DNA of 12,866 nucleotides, from assembly GCA_021784255.1 (NCBI GenBank), contig JAJXSZ010000047.1, positions 1 to 12,866 on the forward strand. The letters are read 5' to 3'. Shown one piece after another: positions 1-5,878 of this stretch. Below the pieces are notes generated by a model. The model worked only from the letters and a program-made list of their open reading frames with translations, was not told the origin of the DNA and made no database searches. Origin of the DNA: Pseudomonadota bacterium. Its GTDB lineage: Bacteria > Pseudomonadota > Alphaproteobacteria > Acetobacterales > Acetobacteraceae. A program made the translations under genes and the position numbers. Every line of letters starts with the position of its first letter. Position 1 is the first letter of the stretch.

Positions 1-372
1 CTGGATGACGTCGAAGCCGCGCGCCGTCAGGTAGGGCTGCTCCATCGCCTCGACGAAGGCGGCAAGCGAGGGCGCCACCCGCGGGTCGACGACCAGGAAC
101 TCGTCGGCATCGACCCGGATCACGACGTCGTAACAAGCCAGCAACGAGGTCACCAGCGGCGTGATCGCGGCCAGGCGCGTGTGATCCTCGTAGCCCACCG
201 GCAGCTCGATCAGTCCGCCGAGCCGCAGGTCGCGAAACCCCGCGCCGCAGCCGGCGTAGGTGACGACGAAAAGATTCTCGGCGCCGAACTGGGCAGCGTA
301 GTAGCGGTGCCAGACCGGAAAGACGAACCGGCTCGAGACCGCATCCGTCACCACGCCAACGCGCAGACCCAT
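1..372 (-). CDS. Glycosyltransferase family 2-like protein, N-terminal part (truncated by window edge)
   Basis: The frame opens with ATG at 372 and stays open to base 1, giving 124 residues with no stop, so the C-terminus lies outside the window. The N-terminus reads as a GT-A-like nucleotide-binding strand (MGLRVGVVTD), followed by a WHRYYAAQFG segment and a V-D-A-D-E-F motif at residues 87-92. The DADE at 88-91 resembles the DxD metal/nucleotide-sugar site of GT2-like enzymes of the Glyco_tranf_2_4 type. No signal peptide or membrane segment is visible, so the protein is probably cytosolic or peripheral to the inner membrane. A G-rich run (GGGGGG) about 6 nt before the ATG may act as the ribosome-binding site. 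The gene follows the epimerase gene on the same strand after 122 bp, which suggests a role in building a surface polysaccharide. Acceptor and donor sugar cannot be told from this fragment. Confidence 0.75.
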   Translation of the reverse strand, partial: MGLRVGVVTDAVSSRFVFPVWHRYYAAQFGAENLFVVTYAGCGAGFRDLRLGGLIELPVGYEDHTRLAAITPLVTSLLACYDVVIRVDADEFLVVDPRVAPSLAAFVEAMEQPYLTARGFDVIQ

Positions 373-444
373 GCTTGCCCCCCGGACCGGTTCGCCGCGC
401 AGGCAGCCTCGCCCCCGCCCCCCGCATCTACAAGAAGCGCGCGC

Positions 445-466
445 GAAAACAAACGCCGCCCCGGCG
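445..466 (-). terminator. Candidate intrinsic terminator after the epimerase gene
   Basis: Read on the minus strand, a perfect 5-bp GC stem (CGCCG / CGGCG, 3-nt loop GGG) at 454-466 is followed directly by TTTGTTTT at 446-453. It lies 28 bp past the epimerase stop codon and before the glycosyltransferase start. The stem is short but the T tract is clear in a region otherwise almost free of T runs. If active, the two genes are only partly co-transcribed. Confidence 0.5.
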
Positions 467-494
467 CGCCGCCGCTGGCCCGGCGGCGACCGCC

Positions 495-1466
495 TCAGAC
501 ACCGCCCAGCCCCCGCACCTGCCGCTCGATCCAGGCATACGTCTTCTCCAGCCCCTCGCGCAGCGGGCGCGACGGCGCCCAGCCGAGCCGCGCGCGGATC
601 CGGCGGTTGTCGGAGTTGCGCCCGCGCACGCCGAGCGGCCCCGGGACGTGGCGCAGCTCGATCCGCTTGCCGGCGATCTCGGCGACCATCGCCACGAGCT
701 GGTTGATCGAGACCATCTCCGCGGAGCCGATGTTGAGCGGCCCCGCCTCGCCCGCCCGCAGCAGCCGCGTCGTCCCCTCCAGGCATTCATCAACATAGAG
801 AAACGACCGCGTCTGCTCGCCATCGCCCCAGACCTCGATCGCCTCGCCCGAGCGCGCCTCGGCCACCTTGCGGCAGATCGCCGCCGGTGCCTTCTCGCGC
901 CCGCCGCTCCACGTCCCCTCCGGCCCGAACACGTTGTGGAAGCGGGCGATGCAGGCAGCGAGCCCGTGGTTGCGCCGGAACGCAAGGTAGAGCCGCTCGG
1001 AAAACAGCTTTTCCCAGCCATACTCGCTATCGGGCGCGGCGGGGTAGGCGCTGTCCTCGGCGCAGTCCGGATGGTCGGGGTCCTGCTGGTTGTGGGCGGG
1101 ATAAATGCAGGCGGAGGAGGCATAGAAGATCCGCCCGACCCCGGCCCGGCGCGCTGCCTCCAGCATCTGCAGGTTGACCAGCGCCGAGTTGTGCATGATC
1201 GCGGCGTCGTGCTCGCCGGTGAAGATGTAGCCCGCGCCGCCCATGTCCGCAGCGAGCTGATACACCTCGTCGAAGGCACGGTCGCAGACCGCGGCACAGA
1301 CCGCCGCCTCGCGCAGGTCGCCGAGGACGAACTCATGCGCCTGGCTCGGCGCGTATTCCGGCGCCTTTAGATCGACGCCGCGCACCCACATCCCCTCGCG
1401 GCGCAGCCGGCGGACGAGATGCGCGCCGATGAACCCGCCGGCGCCGCAAACCAGGGCATGGCGCAT
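495..1466 (-). CDS. GDP-mannose 3,5-epimerase-like NAD-dependent epimerase (extended SDR)
   Basis: 323 aa. It is an extended short-chain dehydrogenase/reductase that closely follows plant GDP-D-mannose 3,5-epimerase, which makes GDP-L-galactose (and GDP-L-gulose) from GDP-D-mannose. Visible landmarks are the N-terminal NAD-binding G8-x2-G11-x2-G14, AADMGG at 72-77, SSACIYP at 118-123 with Cys120, Y149-x3-K153, RFHN at 175-178, GGREKAPAA at 188-196 with Lys192, QTRSF at 218-222, NIGS at 245-248 and GVRGRNSDN at 279-287. In the plant enzyme a Cys/Lys pair acts as the acid-base couple for epimerisation and Tyr/Lys serves the NAD chemistry; all four are present. The start at 1466 is fixed by a strong AAGGAGG seven bases upstream; the frame is open further upstream but without such a site. 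In bacteria the product would probably feed a surface glycan rather than ascorbate. A related GDP-sugar epimerase specificity remains possible. Confidence 0.88.
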   Translation of the reverse strand: MRHALVCGAGGFIGAHLVRRLRREGMWVRGVDLKAPEYAPSQAHEFVLGDLREAAVCAAVCDRAFDEVYQLAADMGGAGYIFTGEHDAAIMHNSALVNLQMLEAARRAGVGRIFYASSACIYPAHNQQDPDHPDCAEDSAYPAAPDSEYGWEKLFSERLYLAFRRNHGLAACIARFHNVFGPEGTWSGGREKAPAAICRKVAEARSGEAIEVWGDGEQTRSFLYVDECLEGTTRLLRAGEAGPLNIGSAEMVSINQLVAMVAEIAGKRIELRHVPGPLGVRGRNSDNRRIRARLGWAPSRPLREGLEKTYAWIERQVRGLGGV

Positions 1467-1660
1467 GAAAACCCCTCCTTGGCGGCCCGGCCGGGGCGGC
1501 GGGCGGCGTTGACCCGCCTCACGAAATTGCCTTCCGCCGCCGATGGTCAAGCCTCGCCCGGCCGCGCTCGCGCCACCGGCCGCGCGGCCAGCGGTTGACC
1601 GGGCGCGGATTTCGCGTTTCTTGGCTCTCTCCCCGACCACGCAGCACCCAGGGCAGGCGC
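1467..1660. promoter_or_regulatory. Divergent intergenic region between epimerase and aminotransferase genes
   Basis: 194 bp separate the two divergent start codons, so promoters for both must lie here or inside the genes. Two TTGACC hexamers resemble -35 elements: one on the plus strand at 1595-1600 and one on the minus strand at about 1544-1549. Neither is followed at 16-18 bp by a convincing -10 box, so no exact promoter is claimed. I see no coding potential. Confidence 0.4.
1474..1480 (-). promoter_or_regulatory. Ribosome-binding site of the epimerase gene
   Basis: A perfect AAGGAGG on the minus strand lies 7 nt before the ATG at 1466. It decides the start in favour of the 323-residue protein against an upstream extension of 58 residues that has low-complexity, Arg/Gly-rich content. 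Confidence 0.85.
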
Positions 1661-2839
1661 ATGGACCATCCGCAATCCCCGATCAGACCCGCCATTCAGA
1701 GCCTCGAGGACTCGCCGATCGTCGAGGTCTGGCGCATGGGCTATGGCCGCCAGGACGTGATCGGCATGTTCGCCGGCGAGCCCGACGTGCCCACCCCGGC
1801 GTTCATCCGCGAGGCCGCGAGCCAGGCGCTCGCCGCCGGCAAGACCTTCTACACGCCCAACCGCGGCATCCCCGCCATGGGCGAGGCGCTGAGCGAATAC
1901 CTGGGCGGCGTCTACGGCGTCGCCGTCCCGCCGGCGCGCATCGCGCTCACCCAGTCGGGGATGGAAGCGGTGATGCTGATCGCCCAGGCCACTGTCGCGC
2001 CGGGCGACAACGTCATCGCCGTCACCCCCTCCTGGCCCAACATCATGCGCGCCATGCAGATCTGCGGCGCCGCCATCCGCGAAGTCGCGATGACGCCCGG
2101 CGCCGCCGGCTGGGCGCTCGATCTCGCCGCCGTGGAGGCCGCCTGCGACGAGCGCACCCGCGTCATCTACCTCGCCTCGCCGGGCAACCCCACGGGCTGG
2201 ATGATCGACCGCGACCAGGCCCTGGCGCTGCTCGCCCTGGCACGCCGGCGCAACATCGCGATCCTCGCCGACGAGGTCTATCACCGCACGGTCTACGACC
2301 GGAAAGCCGCGTTCTCCTTCCTCGAGATCGCCGAGCCGACCGACCCGGTCTTCGTCGTCAACTCCTTCTCCAAGGCGTGGGCGATGACCGGCTGGCGGCT
2401 CGGCTGGATCGTCTATCCGGAAGGGACCACGGATGCGTTCGAGAAGCTGATCCAGTTCAACACCTCGGGCGCGCCGGAGTTCCTCCAGCACGGCGCCATC
2501 GCGGCGCTGCGCCAGGGCGAGGGCTTCGTCGCCGAGTTCGCCGCCCGCTGCGGCCAGGGCCGCGCCATCGTCAACCAGCGCCTGGCAGCGATGCCGCGCA
2601 TCGCCAACACCCCCTCGGCCGGCGCCTTTTACGCCATGTTCGCGGTGGACGGGGTCACGGACACGCTCGCCTTCTGCAAGCGCGCCGTCATCGAGGCCGG
2701 CATCGGCATGGCCCCCGGCACCGCCTTCGGCCGCGGCTCCGAGCACCAGGTCCGCCTGTGCTACGCCAAGAGTGCGGCGCTGCTGCACGAGGCGATGGAC
2801 CGGCTGGCGAAATTCGTCGCCGGCTACCGCGAGGCGTGA
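1661..2839 (+). CDS. PLP-dependent class I/II aminotransferase
   Basis: 392 aa, fold type I aminotransferase of the aspartate-aminotransferase superfamily. It transfers an amino group between an amino acid and a 2-oxo acid using pyridoxal phosphate in the cytosol. Visible residues are GEPDVPTP at 39-46, SPGNPTG at 173-179 with cofactor-contacting Asn176, ADEVY at 203-207 with Asp204 and Tyr207, the Schiff-base lysine Lys238 in NSFSKAWAMTGWR with Arg246, and the substrate-carboxylate arginine Arg365 in QVRLCY. The chosen ATG at 1661 has a GGGCAGG-like site just upstream; an in-frame ATG at 1595 would add 22 residues of unlikely sequence. It is the first gene of a compact run with DUF983, UPF0262 and mtnA. 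Substrate is not readable from sequence. Its link with mtnA makes 4-methylthio-2-oxobutanoate a candidate amino acceptor (inference only). It is divergent from the two AAT-like copies at 8805-11226. Confidence 0.9.
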   Translation: MDHPQSPIRPAIQSLEDSPIVEVWRMGYGRQDVIGMFAGEPDVPTPAFIREAASQALAAGKTFYTPNRGIPAMGEALSEYLGGVYGVAVPPARIALTQSGMEAVMLIAQATVAPGDNVIAVTPSWPNIMRAMQICGAAIREVAMTPGAAGWALDLAAVEAACDERTRVIYLASPGNPTGWMIDRDQALALLALARRRNIAILADEVYHRTVYDRKAAFSFLEIAEPTDPVFVVNSFSKAWAMTGWRLGWIVYPEGTTDAFEKLIQFNTSGAPEFLQHGAIAALRQGEGFVAEFAARCGQGRAIVNQRLAAMPRIANTPSAGAFYAMFAVDGVTDTLAFCKRAVIEAGIGMAPGTAFGRGSEHQVRLCYAKSAALLHEAMDRLAKFVAGYREA

Positions 2840-2847
2840 GCGGCGCG

Positions 2848-3270
2848 ATGGCGGAGCCGACGCCCCCGACGCGGCGCTGGGTGCGCGAGGGCGTGCCCGA
2901 CGCCACTCCGCGCCCGCGGCTCGCGACGGCGCTGGCGCGCGGCTTCGCCAATCGCTGCCCCAATTGTGGCCGGGCGCCGGTGTTCGACGGCTATCTGCGC
3001 GTGGTCGCGCACTGCGCCCATTGCAACGCCCCGCTCGGTGAGCTGCGCGCCGACGACGCGCCGCCCTACATCACCCTGCTCCTGGTCGGGCATATCGTGG
3101 TGGCGCTGCTGCTGGTGGTGGAGCGCGGCTTCTCGCCGTCCACCGCGGTCGAGACGGCGATCTTCGTGCCTCTCACCGCGGTGCTGATCCTCGGCCTGCT
3201 GCGCCCGATCAAGGGCGCCACGGTAGGGGCGATGCTGGCGCTCGGCTTCCTGCACGCCTCCGATGCCTGA
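2848..3270 (+). CDS. DUF983 family zinc-ribbon membrane protein
   Basis: 140 aa. It matches the DUF983 family: a cytosolic zinc-ribbon-like head with two CxxC pairs (Cys37/Cys40 in CPNC and Cys56/Cys59 in CAHC), followed by hydrophobic segments at about 74-92 and 104-119, and possibly a third at 123-136. In other alphaproteobacteria members of this family occur near cytochrome c oxidase assembly genes, but no such genes are present here and its function is unknown. The start is ambiguous. ATG at 2848 lies 8 nt after the aminotransferase stop and lacks a good Shine-Dalgarno site. An in-frame GTG at 2836 overlaps that stop (GTGA) and would add four residues. Either arrangement implies translational coupling. 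The 3' end overlaps the next gene by 8 bp. Confidence 0.82.
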   Translation: MAEPTPPTRRWVREGVPDATPRPRLATALARGFANRCPNCGRAPVFDGYLRVVAHCAHCNAPLGELRADDAPPYITLLLVGHIVVALLLVVERGFSPSTAVETAIFVPLTAVLILGLLRPIKGATVGAMLALGFLHASDA

Positions 3271-3727
3271 CCTGCGGCGTATCGTCCTCGAAGGCGACGG
3301 CCTCACGCGGCTGTCGCCGCTGCTCGAGGCCGACCGGGCGCAGGCGGTCGCCGACCTGCTGGTCGAGAATTGCTTCCGCCCCACCGGCCGGCCCGACGCG
3401 CAGCTGGCGCTGCGCCTGTCGATCCAGGAAGGCCGGCTGGTGTTCGACATCCGCGACGAGCACGACGCCCCGCTGATCGCCCACGCCCTCGCCCTCGGCC
3501 CGTTCCGCGACCTCATCGGCGACTATCAGATGCTGGTGGAAAGCCACATCGCCGCCGTCGCCGAGGGCCGCGAGGCGCGCATCCAGGCGATCGACATGGG
3601 CCGGCGCGGCCTGCACAACGAAGGCGCGACGCTGCTGCGCCAGCGCCTGGCCGGCAAGGTCGAGCTGGACTTCGAAACGGCGCGCCGCCTGTTCACCCTG
3701 GTCTGCGTGTTGCGCACCCGCCTCTGA
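3263..3727 (+). CDS. UPF0262 family protein
   Basis: 154 aa, a full-length member of UPF0262, an uncharacterised family typical of Alphaproteobacteria. Conserved blocks are RRIVL near the N-terminus (5-9), LVFDIR at 59-64, IDMGRRGLHNEG at 110-121 and the C-terminal block KVELDFETARRLFTLVCVL at 132-150. No signal peptide or membrane segment is visible, so it is probably a soluble cytosolic protein. No catalytic role is known and none is proposed. The ATG lies inside the last codons of the DUF983 gene (8-bp overlap) with no clear Shine-Dalgarno site, so translation is probably coupled. In many relatives the family lies near histidine-biosynthesis genes; here it sits between DUF983 and mtnA instead. 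Confidence 0.92.
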   Translation: MPDLRRIVLEGDGLTRLSPLLEADRAQAVADLLVENCFRPTGRPDAQLALRLSIQEGRLVFDIRDEHDAPLIAHALALGPFRDLIGDYQMLVESHIAAVAEGREARIQAIDMGRRGLHNEGATLLRQRLAGKVELDFETARRLFTLVCVLRTRL

Positions 3728-3743
3728 CCCGGAGCACCCCGCC

Positions 3744-4844
3744 ATGAAGGTGGACGGCCAACCCTATCGCAGCATCTGGGTCGATCCCGACGGAAGCACG
3801 GTGCGCGTGATCGACCAGACGCGCCTGCCCTGGGCATTCGAGACCGCGGCACTGCGCACGCTCGACGACGCGGCGCACGCGATCCGCGCCATGCTGGTGC
3901 GCGGCGCGCCGCTGATCGGCGCCACCGCCGCCTACGGGCTCTGCCTGGCCGCCCGCGCCGACGCCTCACTGCCCGGCCTCGAGCGCGCGGCCGCACTGCT
4001 CAACGCCACCCGCCCGACGGCGGTGAACCTGGCCTGGGCGCTGGCGCGCATGATGGCGCGGCTGCGCGGCTGCGGCGAGCGCGAGCGCGTCGAGACCGCC
4101 TATGCCGAGGCGGCGCGCATCGCCGACGAGGACGCGGCGCAGTGCGAGGCGATCGGCCGCCACGGCGCGGCGCTGATCGCGGCCGCGGCCGGCGCGCGGC
4201 CCGGCCGCGTCAACCTCCTCACCCACTGCAACGCCGGCTGGCTGGCGACGGTGGACTGGGGCACCGCGCTCGCGCCGATCTATGTCGCGCACGAGCGCGG
4301 GCTCGACGTCCATGTGTGGGTCGACGAGACCCGCCCGCGCAACCAGGGCGCCGCGCTGACCGCCTGGGAGCTCGGCCGCCACGGCGTCCCCCACACCGTC
4401 ATCGCCGACAACGCCGGCGGCCATCTGATGCAGCACGGCCGGGTCGATCTCGCCATCGTCGGCGCCGACCGCGTCGCCGCGAACGGCGACGTCGCCAACA
4501 AAATCGGCACCTATCTCAAGGCGCTCGCCGCCCACGACAACGGCGTGCCGTTCCACGTCGCGGTGCCGTCCTCAACCATCGACTGGAGCCTCGCCAGCGG
4601 CCGCGACATCCCGATCGAGGAACGCAGCGGCCAGGAAGTCGCGATCGTCAGCGGCCGGACCGAAAGCGGCGCGATCGCCGCGGTCCGTATCACTCCCGAA
4701 ACGTCGCCGACCGCCAACCCCGCCTTCGACGTGACGCCGGCGCGCCTGGTCAGCGGCCTGGTCACCGAGCGCGGCTGCTGCGCGGCGACGCGGGCGGGCC
4801 TGCGCGCCCTGTTCCCCGACGCCGCCCACGCGGAACCTGCTTAG
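3744..4844 (+). CDS. mtnA: S-methyl-5-thioribose-1-phosphate isomerase (eIF-2B-like isomerase)
   Basis: 366 aa. MtnA converts 5-methylthioribose 1-phosphate to 5-methylthioribulose 1-phosphate in methylthioadenosine salvage. Diagnostic sites are the phosphate-binding R53-G-A-P, the catalytic cysteine Cys162 in LTHCNAG, and the catalytic aspartate Asp242 in VGADRVAANGDVANKIGTY with Asn252-Lys253. These are almost the same positions as Cys160/Asp240 of the Bacillus enzyme, and the length is normal. A GGAG about 9 nt before the ATG supports the start. It lies 16 bp after the UPF0262 gene and is the last gene of that run. No mtnP, mtnK, mtnB, mtnC or mtnD is in the window, so the sequence cannot show whether it feeds methionine salvage, the MTA-isoprenoid shunt or 5-deoxyribose disposal, all of which use this isomerase in different bacteria. 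Confidence 0.94.
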   Translation: MKVDGQPYRSIWVDPDGSTVRVIDQTRLPWAFETAALRTLDDAAHAIRAMLVRGAPLIGATAAYGLCLAARADASLPGLERAAALLNATRPTAVNLAWALARMMARLRGCGERERVETAYAEAARIADEDAAQCEAIGRHGAALIAAAAGARPGRVNLLTHCNAGWLATVDWGTALAPIYVAHERGLDVHVWVDETRPRNQGAALTAWELGRHGVPHTVIADNAGGHLMQHGRVDLAIVGADRVAANGDVANKIGTYLKALAAHDNGVPFHVAVPSSTIDWSLASGRDIPIEERSGQEVAIVSGRTESGAIAAVRITPETSPTANPAFDVTPARLVSGLVTERGCCAATRAGLRALFPDAAHAEPA

Positions 4845-4873
4845 CGGCGAAGGTCGGGCCGGGGCCGCCTGCC

Positions 4874-5752
4874 TCAGGCGACCGTCTCGCAGCGAAACCC
4901 CTCGCCCCAGCGCCGCACCCGCCCGCGCGAGGGCGAGGGGAAATGCGCGAAGCAGCACAGCTCGCCAGTGTCGCACATGGCCTCGAGAAAGGCGCGGCGC
5001 GTGCGCGCCGCCTGCGCGGGGTCGCTGTCGGACATCATCGACAGCTCGGGGTAGCGCGCCTGCAGCGGCGAGTGGATCAGGTCGCCGGTGATCGCGGCCA
5101 CCCGCCTGCCCTTGCCCAGCGCGACCGCGAAATGGTCCGGCGTATGCCCCGGCGTCGGCATCAGCCGCAGATGCTCGTCGAGCACGTGGTCGCTCGCGAT
5201 CAGGTCGCAGCGCCCCGCCGCCACTACCGGCAGCACCGAATCGCCGATCGCCTCGATCGGCGCGACGGCATGGCGCGCCTGCCAGAACTCCAGCTCGCGG
5301 CGGGAAAACAGGTAGCGCGCACGGGGAAAGGTCGGCACCCAGCGCCCGTTCTCGAGCCGCGTGTTCCAGCCCACATGGTCGGCGTGCAGATGCGTGCACA
5401 GCACCACGTCGATGTCCTCGACGCCGAGCCCCAGCGCCGCGAGCCCGTCCATCCACGCCCGGTCGGTCTTTTGGTGCCAGAGCGGGCGCGTCGTCCGCTC
5501 CTTGTGGTTGCCGATGCAGGAATCGACCAGCACCACATGGTGCGGCGTGCGCACGACGTAGCTCTGGAAGCAGAGCACCACCCGGTCCTCGGCATCGAGG
5601 GCCGCGGGACGCAGCCAGTCCCGGTTTGCCGCCAGCACCGGCTCGGCGAGCCCGGGGAGGAACTGGCGCACCGACATGAACGGCGCCTGCATCTCCACGA
5701 TCCGGTGGATGGTGACATCGCCGAGGACGATGGTGTTGGCCTGCTCGCCCAT
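4874..5752 (-). CDS. MBL-fold metallo-hydrolase (lactonase/glyoxalase II-like superfamily)
   Basis: 292 aa. It has a metallo-beta-lactamase fold with a complete set of binuclear metal ligands: HLHADH (His121, His123, Asp125, His126), His203 in PTPGHTPDH, Asp224 in TGD and His270 in FAHFP. DSCIGNHK at 77-84 precedes the metal motif, as in many members of the COG0491-type branch that includes acyl-homoserine-lactone lactonases and methyl parathion hydrolase. No signal peptide is visible, so it is probably cytosolic. It should hydrolyse an ester, lactone or thioester, but the substrate is not readable. The start at 5752 is fixed by AAGGAG seven bases upstream. It is divergent from the MFS exporter (126 bp) and convergent with mtnA (29 bp between stop codons). 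Confidence 0.88.
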   Translation of the reverse strand: MGEQANTIVLGDVTIHRIVEMQAPFMSVRQFLPGLAEPVLAANRDWLRPAALDAEDRVVLCFQSYVVRTPHHVVLVDSCIGNHKERTTRPLWHQKTDRAWMDGLAALGLGVEDIDVVLCTHLHADHVGWNTRLENGRWVPTFPRARYLFSRRELEFWQARHAVAPIEAIGDSVLPVVAAGRCDLIASDHVLDEHLRLMPTPGHTPDHFAVALGKGRRVAAITGDLIHSPLQARYPELSMMSDSDPAQAARTRRAFLEAMCDTGELCCFAHFPSPSRGRVRRWGEGFRCETVA

Positions 5753-5878
5753 GCGCGCTCTCCTTGCGTGAAGGCTAGTGCCACCCCCTTCCCCCGTCCA
5801 CAGCCATACCGCGCGCGGGACCAAGCCATGCCGCCGCACCGCTTTGGCAATGCCGCCGGCGCGGGCTAGCCTGGGCCA
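5753..5878. promoter_or_regulatory. Divergent promoter region between MBL hydrolase and MFS exporter
   Basis: 126 bp with no coding potential hold the Shine-Dalgarno site AAGGAG of the hydrolase (minus strand, 5760-5765). The plus-strand promoter candidate for the exporter lies at 5844-5872. Short arms TTGGC (5844-5848) and GCCAA (5875-5879) face each other across that promoter and could be part of an operator. Because the region is shared, one regulator could control both genes, but none is encoded in the window. Confidence 0.45.
5844..5872 (+). promoter_or_regulatory. Candidate sigma-70-type promoter of the MFS gene, giving a leaderless start
   Basis: TTGGCA at 5844-5849 (5 of 6 to the -35 consensus) and TAGCCT at 5867-5872 (3 of 6 to the -10) are spaced by 17 bp. 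The ATG follows only six bases after the -10, so transcription would begin at or next to the start codon. No Shine-Dalgarno-like sequence precedes this ATG, which fits a leaderless mRNA. The weak -10 keeps this tentative. Confidence 0.35.

Noticed and set aside
375..1370. Long plus-strand frames opposite the epimerase gene
   Set aside because: They are antisense shadows typical of GC-rich DNA. The minus-strand frame carries full family motifs.
1544..1600. TTGACC hexamers on both strands as exact promoters
   Set aside because: No acceptable -10 box lies 16-18 bp downstream on either strand, so only a general promoter region is listed.
1543..2847. Upstream extension of the DUF983 frame through the aminotransferase gene
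   Set aside because: The upstream part is an out-of-frame shadow of the aminotransferase. DUF983 similarity begins only after the GTG/ATG at 2836-2850.
4845..4873. GGCCGGGGCC-like short stem between mtnA and the MBL hydrolase
   Set aside because: The 29-bp gap is too short and the stem too weak in this base composition to call a terminator.
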